Source of the DNA: Gymnorhina tibicen
Taxonomy: Eukaryota; Chordata; Aves; Passeriformes; Artamidae
Direction of reading: 5' to 3'
Assembly: GCA_013399875.1 (NCBI GenBank)
Contig: VXAZ01000588.1
Location: 1 to 64,000, forward strand
DNA length: 64,000 nucleotides
In this document: positions 12,993 to 24,586 of the stretch, piece after piece
How the letters are laid out: the number at the start of each line of letters is the position of its first letter
How positions within the stretch are numbered: position 1 is the first letter of the stretch
Notes under the pieces: generated by a model
Databases searched by the model: none
What the model was told of the DNA's origin: nothing
What the model saw: the letters and a program-made list of their open reading frames with translations, nothing else
Translations under genes and position numbers: made by a program

Positions 12993-15387
12993 ACATATCT
13001 GCATCAGTGCATTGCACATAGAATCAAAGAACGGAGGTTTTGTCATTTAAAGTTTGATTTAAAATTTAAAAAATGAGTAAGCTTCATAGCAAATGTTTTT
13101 CTAATGTTCTTAATAATTGTATGTTTCAGAGCACAGCTAGTGACCCATCTTCCTGAGGGGAATGGCTGAGAAGTCTGTTTGAAATTATTCCTGGAATTAT
13201 ACCAGCACGAGATCTCCTCTACCAAACTGAGGTAATACTGCTGAAAGGCAGGAAATGTGAAGCGATATATGTCCAACTGTCTGTACACTGACAATGTCAA
13301 CTGCAGAAAAAGTTCCACATGCCTGGAGCCAAAGGAAAGAGTCAGAATGGGTAAACCTGTGGATATCAATCTCTTCTGAGGAATATTTGGTTGGTGGAGC
13401 AAAAGCTTTTCTAGGTAATTTCTAGGAGCAGGTTTTATTAACAATGATAGTCCAGACTTATGCCATAATGAAGCACCTTCTTGAAGGTTAACCAACTAGT
13501 TATTTACCTAACAATACTCAGCATAATGGCAAAACCAGGAGTGGTGTCACTCTTGGTTAGGTTGTAGAGCTTTTAAAACCTCAGAGATTCCACTACGAGA
13601 AAATCGGACAATTTAAAACGATAGTGTGGGCAGTAGTATGTGGCATACTACTACTCAGGCCTAAGCCTTCTGCTTTAAAATTCACAAATTCTGCTTTCTT
13701 TAACTCTTCACCAGAACAGGTTTTGGTTACAATTTTTTTCTATCACGGTGAGCCTGACATAAAATGAGGGCAAAATCAGCCACGCTAGGATGTACATAAA
13801 TAAGACATGTACAATTTGCTAGTGATATGCATGAAAACTAATTTCCTTGCTATGGAATGATCTTTTGTAGTGTTTTCTTTAAATGGGAATAGCGAAAAAG
13901 TAGCAGAAAATATGCCCAAGTCTGAGGTATATCTGTCTCATTCTGTTTCATCAAGGTTACATAAATTATGAATGGCCTCTTCATTATAGATAGTAGTCTG
14001 GCCTTGGAAAGATATTAATCATTATGAAATATCTTTCACTAATTGTTTCTCCCTTGAGAGTATTTAAAACATAGTTTGTGTTGAAAATAGTAAATGATAA
14101 ACACTGTTTGTTAAGATGCCTGTAATGCAAAATAAAATACTGCTTCTGTTAATAATTTCAGCAAGACAAAATCAGTAGAATTTTAATGATGTTATAGGTA
14201 TATTGTGCTTCTGCCACCTTTGCTGGGAGGTGGAATAACTTCCCAACATTACTGTTGTTTATGCAGCTTGAAAAACCTGCACCCAAAAAAAACCCAGGGC
14301 TCTCAAATTACTATCAGAAAACAAATTAAAATAACACTAAACCCATTGCAAACAATATACTTCATGTTCAGAAATTCCATTTACATCAAAGATGTGACCT
14401 GATTCAGTGGGAGCTCTGTAGACAGGGGGTTGAAAATCTAGATTCTTAATAAGAATGTCCTCACTCCAAAAATATGAAGGACAAAGGACCAAACTGATTT
14501 TAAGAAAAAGTGTGAACAAGAATGTTTTTCACATGTTTGTCAATGTCAGTAGTTTCTTTCAGCTGTTAAAACTCATGTTTACAGAAGTTAATTCAAAGTT
14601 AATAAATGTCTTATGTACTAGGACTTGGAAGATTTATAGGTATCTAAACACTTCTTAAAGACAAGTGTTGCTTCACTTCCTAGTAAGTGTCTCAATTGCA
14701 CACCTGTTGCAAAGTTAAAATATGTCACTATATTATGTAGACAGTTCCCTTTAAGAGGAAATATGCACAACATGGTGTATGTATTTCTATACATATGTAT
14801 GCATATGCCCCTCTAATTTCTAGTGGTCTCTAAGTCTAGAAGTAAATTAAATGCTTAGGCTGCTGAAGGTCTTTATTAAAACGTGCATTACTCTATAATG
14901 CAAGTACCGCCTTGCTACAGCGCTATCTGTCCAGCTAGCCAAAGTTGACCAAGCATGAAGCACCTGCCCACATGGGAGAGGGTGACAGAGCCACTCACTC
15001 TGTTATACTGTCACTTAGTGTTTTTTCTCAGTTATTCAATCAGCAGAGGTTGAAGGTAGGACCTTCAAAGCTGTAGCACAGGTTGCATTCATTTGAGCCA
15101 ACAGAGTAACCAATAAGGTTACTCTTGTTATTAAGAGGTCAGACACTTTCCGGTAGGTGGGCAGTGCTTGGAGACATTACACGTTTTGCCTCCACGCTAC
15201 ACATCAGTGGAACTTAGGGTAGGTGGACTGCTGGGCTCTGCATCTGGAGTTGGGATGGGCTTGGTAGCCCTCCAGTTCTACAAGAACAGTAATTCTATGG
15301 GAATTTTATTTGCAAAGGGGTATTTGTTAGCTACCTGTGAAGGGAAAATCATACTGAGAAATAAGACTGTAAACTAATTAGAATTCT
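12993..15387. other. Unique non-coding DNA
   Basis: No gene or recognisable mobile element. The 150-codon frame at 13043-13495 (minus) matches nothing I know. Around 15,150-15,300 the sequence is less AT-rich and vaguely resembles an old CR1, but not enough to call. Confidence 0.5.
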
Positions 15388-15775
15388 TCTGAGTACAATG
15401 GGAAAGCATCTCAGTTTAGAGACAAGTTTAGGAGAAAACACTCTGGAAAGAATGTTTCCTCTAAAACAGTTCCAACAATCCCTTTCTATTAGTGGATGAA
15501 AGTGAAAAAAACCAACCAACCAACCATTTATTGACAAAGAGAGTTCCCACATGGCATGGGAAAAAGGTAAATAAATGCTACGTATTGAATTTTCAGACCT
15601 TTCACCCACCTCCCCACATACACCCTGGAACAAAATCCCAAAATGCCAGGGAAAAAAAATAACATCAGTTTGTCACATGGTGGGTACAAAATGGTGCAAG
15701 CTTTCAGGGGAAAAAACAAACAAAAAACAAACAGGAGATTCAAGCAGCAGTTTGGGCAAACAGGTGTGAACCTGG
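15388..15775 (-). mobile_element. Possible left part of an older LTR interrupted by the family B LTR
   Basis: This stretch, immediately before the LTR at 15776, has an AT-rich zone with CAACCAACC and CATTTATTG (AATAAA on minus) near 15,510-15,530, then purine-rich and pyrimidine-rich sequence. That is the same general layout as the other LTRs of this window. The continuation after the family B LTR (17087 onward) is pyrimidine- and C-rich like a U3. I infer an older LTR in minus orientation split by the younger one, but I found no outer target duplication and the left edge is arbitrary. It could equally be unique DNA. Confidence 0.3.
15771..15775. repeat. Target-site duplication CCTGG, left copy
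   Basis: Identical to 17082-17086 across the family B LTR; the preceding A also matches the last base of the LTR. Confidence 0.88.
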
Positions 15776-15847
15776 TGTTATGGGTCAACACTGGCCTGAC
15801 GCCAGGCACCCACGAGTTGCAATCAGGATCATCTTACTGAATGCTAC

Positions 15848-15936
15848 CAACTCACTACTATTGTTTTCTCATGCATTTTACTAAAGCACTCNCAACTCAC
15901 TCCTATTGTTTTCTCATGCATTTTACTAAAGCACTC
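15848..15936 (+). repeat. 44-bp tandem duplication separated by one N
   Basis: 15848-15891 and 15893-15936 are both 44 bases long and differ at one position (A versus C at the tenth base). A single N at 15892 separates them. Both begin CAACTCACT and end AAAGCACTC. The placement of the N exactly at the junction suggests an assembly join of two overlapping ends or two alleles rather than a biological repeat. Confidence 0.95.
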
Positions 15937-16937
15937 ATTTTTCATACAATACACTTGCTCACCCTCCCCTGCCACAGCTGGGCAGAGAGAGGGGAAAAAA
16001 AATTGATGGAGGCTTCATTAGTTGAGATAAGGACCAGGAGAAAGAACTTCAAGGGCAAAACAGGCCTTACTTAAAGTTAAAAAGTGAATTTATTGCTAAC
16101 AGAATCAGAGAAGAATAGTGAGAAGTAAAATAAGCCCTTAAAACACCTTTTTCCCCCAGCCCCTCCCTCCCACCACCAACAGCACAGGGAGACAGGGGTG
16201 TGGGGGTTTGGTCAGTTCATCCCCAAGATTTCCTTCCGCTGCTCTGGGAGAAGAGTCATTCCCTGTGAGGCCGTGGGATCCCTCCCACAGGAGACAGTTC
16301 TCCATGAACTTTTCTGACATGGGTCCACTCTCACAAGCAGCAGCCGAACCGCCCCTGCTGTAGCCTGAGTCCCTCCCATATAGGTAAACAGTCCTCCCAA
16401 ACTGCTGCACTCTTTCCTTGCATGGGTCTCTCTTCCCACAGGGTGCAGTCCTCCCAGGACAGGCTGCTCCAGCCTGGAAGCAGGGCCCTCTCTCTCCACC
16501 AGGTCTCCCACTGGATCACAGCCTCCTCCAGGCACCCACCCGCTCTGGTGTGGGCACCTCCCCCTCGGGCTGTGGGTGGATCTCTGCATTCCCCGTGGAC
16601 CCATGGGCTGCAGGATGACGGGTGCTTCACCATGGTCTGCACCATGGCCTGCAGAGGAACCTTGGCTCCAGTGCCTTCAGCACCTTCTCCCCCTTCTTCT
16701 TGCCCTCTGACCTTGGTGTTGCCGTGTTGTTTTCCCTCACATATTCTCACCTCCTCCTCCTCTTCTCTGACTAGAAGCAAAACCGGGTGACTTTGTTTTG
16801 ATTTTCTTCTTAAATATGTCATCACAGAGGCATTACCAACCTCTCTCATTGGCCCAGTTTTAGCCAGCAGCATGTCCATCTTCAGAGCCATCAGCCATTG
16901 GCTCTGCTGGACATGGTGGGAAGCTTCCAGCAGCTTC

Positions 16938-16978
16938 NNNNNNNNNNNNNNNNNNNNNNNNNNNNNNNNNNNNNNNNN
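16938..16978. other. Assembly gap, 41 N
   Basis: A run of 41 N inside the family B LTR. The 40 or so bases before it and after it are near-duplicates (both contain TGGCTCTG, ACATGGTGG and CTTCCAG), whereas the 54-kb copy has only one such segment. The size of the gap is therefore probably not real. Confidence 0.98.
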
Positions 16979-17081
16979 GACTGGCTCTGCCAGACATGGT
17001 GGAAACTTCCAGGAGGTTCTCACGGGAGCCACCTCTGTGGCCCCCCTCCTACCAAAAACCAGGCCGAGCAAAACCAATACA

Positions 17082-17086
17082 CCTGG
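17082..17086. repeat. Target-site duplication CCTGG, right copy
   Basis: Matches 15771-15775 and fixes the right boundary of the family B LTR at 17081. Confidence 0.88.
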
Positions 17087-17560
17087 TGACTCTGGCATTG
17101 GTCCCCTATTCACAGCAGATGAAGCAGGTGGGCTTTGTGTGCTTTTTCTCACCAGCTTGGCTTTTTCCAAGGTGTGGAGCCGAAACAGAGCGGCCCCTTG
17201 CCTTTCCCACCAGTCCCAACTGACCCTTCTCCCACCAGTAATCCTCTCTTATCTTGGACCAAAACCAAATTGTCCAGTTCACTTCCAAAAACCCACCAAA
17301 GGATTGCTGCTGCAGCCTCTCCAAGGCCAGGGAAGGAAAGAAAAACTTACTGCCTGGGCTAACAAAAAAGCCAAGCTAATCAAGCAAAAAACCTCAGACC
17401 TCACAGCACCCTGGATGCCTGGGGCATGAGGCTTTGGAAAAAAAACCTCCAAAAAGCCCAAGGCTTCCAGCTCTCCTGGACCCGCCTTAGAAATACAGCA
17501 ACCATTTCTGGGCATAAAGCAGAGGAGTAGGGAATAGGGTATTATCATAAAATCACCCCA
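17087..17560 (-). mobile_element. Possible right part of the older interrupted LTR
   Basis: C- and pyrimidine-rich sequence with runs such as CCAAAAACC and CTCCAAGGCC, distinctly less AT-rich than the unique DNA on either side. The richness stops near 17,550. It may be the U3 of the older element whose other end lies at 15.4-15.78 kb. No end motif or duplication confirms this. Confidence 0.3.
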
Positions 17561-19039
17561 AGACAGAAAGAAAGGAGAACAGTCCTTTTGTTTCCCAAAT
17601 CACATCTGAGTGTATTTTCCTTCCATAAATCAGCTTTTTAAAGCTTGTGGTGTTTGGGGGTTTTTCCTCCTTAGATGCCATATATAAATACCAGATGCTA
17701 TATATAAATGCCTTTGCAACAGTGGGAGTGCTATAAACATATAAATGCATGTATGTAAATAAAAGTAGGAGACAGAATATGGTGCATTTTAAAGGCATAG
17801 GGCAGCAAGAACACCCATGGAGAGCTCTGTCTGAAGATTGCAAGGTTGGTTCTTATTCTCAGTGATGCTCTTTTCAGTTTTAGCTCATTTGCTGGATTAA
17901 AATCTTATTAAATAGTTAAAATTTTTTCATTGCTTATATATTCTGTTCAAGATATGGTGCAAAGATAAAGCTGTGAGAACATCATTGATGGATGGTTAAT
18001 TTGGATTAAGTCCAAATCCACTGAGTATCATGGCACCACAGTTTTTTTTGTTTACAGCTCAGCCACCATCAATCTCGACTTCTGAAAAATCAGCATAAAA
18101 GTGTTAAAGGCCCAGTTTGAATCCAGGCCAATATTAGGCTACAGTTTATGCATCAGCACAGGGGAGGAGCATGGAAACAGCCACATTTTGTGACTGAAAA
18201 TATCTACTCTGACTTCTAGAAAAATCTTAGCATCTACTAGTATGAAAACAGTATAATTTGGTTTTCTATTTTTTTTTTTTTTGTAAAAAGTAGAGTAGAA
18301 TTTTTCTTTTTAATTTCCATACAAGAGAAAATGCGTGTATTTTATTACAACAGCAAGATGTGGAAATGTGTGGATCTGGATGAATGTTTGTACATATATA
18401 AAGACAAATCTGATTTTGACAGCTAAAACTGAAACAATGCTTCCACTCACTATCACCAGCAACATAAGATAGGATGAAAGCAACTGCAGTGGTGAGCCAC
18501 CCGAGAGTAACAGCAACCATCTCAGAGCAGGTCAGTCAGTCCAAGTACACAATCTGCCTGATGAATAAGCCAAATCCAACCCTAAATAGGTTTATTTTCC
18601 TGTTTGAAATCTGTTGAACACTTCAGAGATGACTTTGAATGCCTATAGCTGTTGCCTCCCATCTGCATTAGAGGCTGGTGAATACCTTGCATCAATGTCA
18701 AGAAATTTTGTTCATATCTTTGAGTGATTCATTGTAGTTGTCTCTGCTCTTCTGTGTATGAATAGTCTTAGAAAGTAGTTTACTGGAGAGAACAGTCACT
18801 AACAGAAAAATTTAAACAATTACTAAACACTCATGACATGGAAATTTTCATTCATAGCCATGAGTGTTAAAAGCCTCACTCTAAAATATTATTAGCCCAG
18901 CAAGAGAAAATCTTATGTTACTTATATAGCCAAATAGGGACATTGATTTAGAAATAATTATTGTAGACAAAAAGTATTAGTTATTTATTGAATAACTAAA
19001 TAGATCAAATATGTGTTTGATGTAAGTATATCAAAGATA
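17561..19039. other. Unique AT-rich non-coding DNA
   Basis: No gene. A 17-bp unit (AGATGC, C or T, ATATATAAAT) occurs twice at 17673-17689 and 17693-17709, and T14 lies at 18269-18282. Nothing else is recognisable. Confidence 0.55.
18269..18282 (+). repeat. T14 homopolymer
   Basis: Fourteen consecutive T; a likely site of length error or polymorphism. Confidence 0.9.
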
Positions 19040-19200
19040 ATGGGAGAAAACTTGCAAAGACATATGGTGCAATCCCTCACCATGGGCAAAACAGACTTGA
19101 TTTGGGGAATTAGTTTAATTTATTACCAATCCAATCAGAGTACAACAATGAGAAAAAAATGACAAATCTTACAACACCTTCCCTCCAACCCTCCCTTCTT
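19040..19200 (-). mobile_element. Fragment of family B LTR
   Basis: The block GGCAAAACAGACTTGATTT, followed by TTTAATTTATTACCAATC and then ACAACACCTTCCCTCCAACC, matches the order and wording of the LTR at 54076-55180 around 54,228-54,345. Only this middle AT-rich part is recognisable; the opening and the repeat-rich U3 are missing or too diverged. The edges are approximate. TTTATT places AATAAA on minus, like the intact copies. Confidence 0.8.
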
Positions 19201-21554
19201 GCTACCATGGAAACCCCATACATTCCTGCACCTGACAGTCTTCAAGGAAACTCTTCAAAGCTGCATGCCTATGAAGGCAATTGCTTTCCCTGTCTTGTGG
19301 GTTTGTCCTGGAGATGGGTATGGAAAGGCAAGGCATGAATAGGTTACTTTTGGGTCTGTTTTCCTCATGTCTAGTTTGTTTTCAAAATTGTCAGCTGGGA
19401 TGGATGTGATAACTGGTAACCTCGTTTTCTTTAGAAATCTTCCACAGCTGACTGATTTCTGTCAGCTTCGTAAGTGTCTTATGGAGGAAAAGCACCCTGT
19501 TGACATTGCTCCCAGGAGTTCAGGCTTCCTATACTTGCAGATTTGCCATCCTGGACAGTGTGTTTGTGTGAAAAAGCACCATTTCAAAAGACTGCGTAAG
19601 TTAAATATTTCACTATGAAGTATGGGTTGACCTTTGAATCTTTGTCAGTGAAACCCACTCTTGCAAGATCTGTCCATAACACTTGACTTTGATCTTATTT
19701 CTCCTGCACAGGAGAAGTGTCTATAGTGAGATCTTGTTCTTAGCATCTCACATTAGAGGTCTGTAAAACCAGAGTTTTACAGAATAACCTTCATCCCATG
19801 TCTCCTCAGGGAGATACCAGCGTGATGCAGGTCATGTTGACAGTCACCTCTTGGTGAGGGCTCATGGTGGGCAGCCATCAGGAAGGAACTCCTGTCTTCT
19901 GCAGAGGAGGACGGTGCCTAGGCTGCCTGTTCAGTGTGGTGATTTCTATGCCAACCACACACAGAGCAAGACAGAATCTAGCATACTAGTATGCATGACA
20001 TGACAAAGCCTTTTAGATTTTTTCAATATCATTTATAATCATTGTAAACTATTGCTTGATGAACAAGGTTTGGTTTGGGAAAGACAGCACACAGAGCATT
20101 GGTATGGATGTATGTGCAGAGCTCACTGAGGGTAGTTTGCGTGATGCTTTGACAACTGTGAGTCGCCACATGTGTATGCCCAGGCTGTATCTTTCAGTTT
20201 TTCTAGAAAGCCCCCACAAAATAAATGCCATAAAAACCGTAAACTTCTACTTCCATGTATGAAAGATGACCTGACTAACCAGCACAAGAAATAATTGGAA
20301 CAAAATAACTGTAACAATTAAAAGCACTACATATCTCACTATTTTATTTAACAATATGTATTGAACAAAGCTGTCTGAATTGAGTAATTTTGGCAGCTAC
20401 CAGAAAGGCATGAATTCTTACAGGTAATATTTCCTCTCTTGAATTATGGAGCTATTTTATTTATGCTGCATCAGGTTGATGAGATGTAACCAAGTTTTCT
20501 GCTGGAAATGCTGTGAAACAAGGTAATGGGGACATCATCATGTTCTTTAAGAATGGTGTGAGGACACCCTCCTTTGAGAAAGAAAATACCTTTTTGTCTT
20601 CTGGTTTCTATGGGAAGGTGATGATGCTGGTATTGTAACAATTGAGCACTACTAAAATAATTCATGTTTGGAAAGAAATTTAATGATAATGTATGTGAAT
20701 AATTCCACTATTTCTGTAGGATTTTAGAAATTAAAGAAATGGTTAATCTCCCATGTAGGAATCTTTCAGCAGGAAAGGTACTTAATATCACAGAATAACA
20801 AGGTATAGTCCAAGCTTCATCTAGATTATCTTGTCCTTTTTACACTCTAAAATTCTACTGAAGGCAAAGACTTGCTTTTTAAATGAATTCATGCTTCCCC
20901 TAAGTGGGCCCATCAGTGTTCCAGTAGCAGCCAGTGGGAGTCTCTTTCCCGTTCAAGGAGATGACTTTAAGGTCTCTGTCACCTACTTTTAGACAGAAAC
21001 CAAGAAACTCTCTTCTGAAACCTTCCCTCTCATTGGCAGATCCATGAAATCAGTCAAAATCTGGGTGAATCAGACATAAATTTCCATAACACAAAATACA
21101 GTTGTTACAGTATAAGAACAACCAGAATGTAGTAACATAATTAGTCCATAATCCAGTCTCTTTATTTTCAGATGTAAGGCAACCAGGAATCTTTGGAATT
21201 GAAACTTGGCTGTCCATGTTGAGCCTTATCAGTCAAATGCAGCACTTTACAATATTATTTTATCAAGCTACATGTAGTTAGGCATATAGCAGATATCTCA
21301 CTTGTCATAAACAATCAGGTACTTCTTAATTGTTACCTACCACTAGTGTGTTTGCCTAAACTGTTACCAGCAGAAAAATTAAATGTTTATAGAAGTGAAA
21401 GACTTTTGGAGACAGTTTAGACATTGACTTCGTATTTTCTCAAGCAATAATAACTCTTTAGAGTATTTTATAAGCAAGAACCTACATCTGATTTAATGTT
21501 GAATTATATTGATAAATCAAATGTTAATGCTGGATAGCTGGAACAGCTTTAAAG

Positions 21555-21574
21555 CAGAGAAAATGTTTTCTCTG
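21555..21574. repeat. Palindrome with 9-bp arms and 2-nt centre
   Basis: CAGAGAAAA at 21555-21563 is exactly complementary to TTTTCTCTG at 21566-21574, with TG between. Two further flanking bases pair after one mismatch. Function unknown; possibly chance. Confidence 0.85.
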
Positions 21575-22327
21575 TTTATAGGTTTTGCTTTGTCACCATG
21601 CTGCACTCTATATCAGAACAAAGGCTATATGCATAATAAGGTCATGCAAATGAGGTGAAATCAGCAAAAGTACGGTGGGGGAGAGGATGTAAAACATGGC
21701 CATAAGTATAATGACCAAGCAGGAGAAAATTTAAATGTTTAGTGCCAGCACGTTTCAGTTTACTTTTCTGCCATATTTTTGAATGTGTAGACTGGGGCTC
21801 TTGAAAGACCAGAATGAAAAGATCTCTGTTCTGGACCAGAAGGATTGATAGTGTTATTTAACTGACTGTCCAGATGTGCCTCCCTGACCTACAGCTATTT
21901 ACTTCTATTTTTTAAAATAGAGTCAGCATGGTAATAATTAGCAGAAGTAATGGAGGAGAGAGAGAACCTGTACTCTGCATTTTGGTGAGAGTGGTTTTTT
22001 ACAGCCCTGCTGCACTGCCTGAATGCCAGCTCCCCATTTCAGCCATGAAAGCTGATGAAAGCTCTGAGTACAATAGAAGCAGAATACCAATATGAATTAC
22101 AAATACATGTATATCTTACTGCATTGCCTCCCTCCCCCTCTTCAAATGAATGTAGTCAAAAATATCCTCCACTCTAAATTGCTTTACTGCTGAGGCAATG
22201 TCTTGTAGAAGCACTATGGTTACTTACAGAAGAAAACAAAACCTCAAGCCTCAGACTGAATAAACTTCAAGACTCAGACAGGATAATGTGAACTGTTCTG
22301 CATTTGACTGCAAATTATCTTTTTGAC

Positions 22328-22359
22328 TTAATAATGTGGCGTGCATGACCACATTAAGA
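22328..22359. repeat. Imperfect inverted repeat
   Basis: CTTAATAATGTGG at 22328-22340 pairs with CCACATTAAG at 22350-22359 if three bases (AAT) bulge out of the left arm. The spacer is nine bases. No evidence of transcription. Confidence 0.7.
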
Positions 22360-23473
22360 GCAATTGTATTTTACTTATGGAGAATTTATGAGAAAAATCT
22401 TGTTGCTTCAAATAAAAATGGGGGGAAAAAGTAGATGCTACATATGTCCATGGTGTGAGATTTTTTAATTGTTGTAGCCCAGTAAAAGTAGTTTATACCA
22501 GCTTTTGGAAAAATAATATCAATTATTTGTTCACAAGTGGATCTCAAGGAAAAAAAATTGGGAGGAGAAAATACACAGAAATAGTACATGGAATTAATAT
22601 TAAAATTATTTTTTAATTTTAGAGCCAGATTCAGCAAATTTACATAGAAGAAACTACTCAGATCAGTAATTTATTGGTATTAAGAGGTTTACTCAGATAA
22701 ATGTTGTAACTTGCAAGGACCTGCAGAATAAAACCCAAGTCTGTAAATATTTAGAAAATAAGTCATTGATTAAATCCTTCTTTTCACAAAAAGGAAATAT
22801 TCATTTGGCAATTGTAAAATGTACTAATGAAAGGCTTTCTTAAAGAAACAAAAATTAGCTAGGTAGGAACTGTTTCCTTTGAATTAGTTAAATCCTTTCT
22901 CTACTCTCTACCAAAAGAAAAATTAAAATTAATAACTCTTTCTCTAGCATTTTAACTCTTTTGCAAAAAATCTTATCACGGCCAGTATCAGTGTGGGGCT
23001 TAATAAGCACAATTGACAAGGATTTTTGAACATTTTCCTTTCAAGTGCATTTACATACACACATATATATGTCTACATAAATTCATTTTATTAAAGCTAT
23101 TTTACACAAACAGAACCTTAAGTAGTTGAAGTACTAAAAAAGCCAATCAACATATTCTTCATATATCTGTAAGTCCATAAACCTCTTAAAATTGTGTCTC
23201 TAAAAAAACCTCAAACAGCTAAATTATGGAAATACTGAATATTTGCCAGTTATATTTGATTTTTATTCTAAATTCCTGCAAGGATATAGGCCTTGCCAGT
23301 GATACAAACTGTAGTAACAGGAAAAAAAGCAGAACACAGGGACTTGTATATAAATCCGTGAATAACAAGAAGCAGGGATGCTAAGATTATGCATTCTACC
23401 AGTAGACTCCTTTGCCTGTAAACCATAAGGTAGGCGGTTGTGAGATGCAATACTGCCAGCTCTGCAGAGGGGA

Positions 23474-23489
23474 GTGTGTGTGTGTGTGT
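23474..23489 (+). repeat. (GT)8 dinucleotide microsatellite
   Basis: Eight perfect GT units in a purine-rich neighbourhood (GGGAGAGAGGAAG follows). Frames on the minus strand here read as Thr-His repeats and are not genes. Confidence 0.9.
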
Positions 23490-24565
23490 AAGACAGGAGG
23501 GAGAGAGGAAGAAGGGAGAGCTGTGGGGGAGAGGAACAGAGGTGGGGACGTGCAGACACAATAAAGCATAATAACATTCCTGAACATCTACATCTGGCCT
23601 GTCTCTCTGTATCCTACTGATATCAGTACTGCAAGCAGGGTCACAGAAGCAGGTGATTGTCCATCAATAGCTTGTTCTTAATTCAAGTATTTTTTGACAA
23701 AGGAAAAAAATATTTGTAACTTCAAGCACAGGGAAAAATGAAATGTTTACTTTAATCTAATTTTCAAGATACATCAGTGCCTCACATGTTTCACAGGCTG
23801 CTTGCCAATTGTAAAATACTGACATACATCTTAGTTACTTAGCACGGCTTATTAGGAGTGAATTAATATTAATAATTACATTTTATCTTTTAACAACAGC
23901 ATATTTCAAAAAATTACAGTTTTAGGTGTTTAAGATGAAGGTGAGCCCAGAGCTAGCAGTTCGTTGGTGTTATTTCACTCCAGGAAGGCTGTTTTGTGAA
24001 AGTATAGGGTATTTTTTTTCATTATTTGATGGATGCTGGGGCTTTAACAAAGAGTGACTGAGTTGGCTTAACAAAGAGAAGGAGGGCTGAGTGTGTTGCT
24101 TGCAAGAGAATAACCACCTTCCAGAGCTCTTAAATCCACACTATATGTAGTGCGTGTCCTGAGTGGCTTTTGTTTTCCACGTCTTTTGTAAGCTTTTATC
24201 ATTTGATTTTCTTTTTTTCCTGCATCAAATGTCAAGTTAATTTACAGGGCACTATTACTGATATGTTTCCTTGGTTTGTGGTTTTCTGTGAAAGGCAGGC
24301 AGCTGAGACCAAGTCTTGGGGTGAGGGGGAGGTGCAAGACATACAGTGTGTGCCCATGCCTGTAAATTGGCTGCCCGTGTGACAGCAGGACTAGGGAAAC
24401 CTCCCATCCTCATTTGCATCCTGAAGACCATCTAGGATTAAACCCAACTGACTTCCATATGGGATTTAAGCTTGACATTTATAATTTGGTTCACAGGTCT
24501 CTTGAAGGAAAGTTTGTTTTCCACTCATAGATGGAAAAATCTTCTATGATAAATAAAGCTGGCTT

Positions 24566-24586
24566 AGCAGCAGCAGCAGCAGCAGC
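24566..24586 (+). repeat. (AGC)7 trinucleotide microsatellite
   Basis: Seven perfect AGC units. The frame across it gives a poly-alanine run in a 70-codon frame, which is not convincing as coding. Confidence 0.93.

Larger units (their letters stand above)
15776..17081 (-). mobile_element. Solo endogenous retrovirus LTR, family B copy 1, with gap and insertion
   Basis: It starts TGTTATGGGTCAAC and ends CCAATACA, with a perfect 5-bp target duplication CCTGG on both sides. It aligns along its length to the LTR at 54076-55180: the shared opening (GCCAGRCACCCAC), GAATTTATT at about 16,085, the pyrimidine-rich repeats, ATATGTCATCACAGAGGC near 16,815 and the closing ACCAAAA block. The TTTATT near the left end is AATAAA on minus, so the element probably reads right to left. 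It is more diverged than the 54-kb copy. Three oddities: about 130 extra bases near 15,816-15,950 holding a 44-bp tandem duplication split by a single N; a 41-N gap at 16938-16978; and near-duplicate sequence on both sides of that gap. The 279-codon minus-strand frame at 16331-17170 runs through the gap and is not a gene. Confidence 0.9.

Noticed and set aside
15150..15300. GC-richer stretch ending near AGTAATTCTATGG, reminiscent of a plus-strand CR1 end
   Set aside because: Lacks the gggtcccttcca box and a second tail unit.
16331..17170. 279-codon minus-strand open frame, the longest in the window
   Set aside because: It runs through the 41-N gap (14 unknown residues) and lies in the repeat-rich U3 of a solo LTR. 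No protein family is recognisable.
18269..18282. T14 as the poly-A tail of a minus-strand retroposed gene copy
   Set aside because: No recognisable gene sequence or target duplication beside it.
20785..20840. ATCACAGAATAACAAGG followed by a CATCTAG-like word, reminiscent of an old minus-strand CR1 tail
   Set aside because: Too few matching blocks in order, and the continuation does not resemble CR1.
23263..23587. Minus-strand frames rich in Thr-His and Leu/Ser
   Set aside because: Driven by the (GT)8 repeat and neighbouring purine-rich tract.
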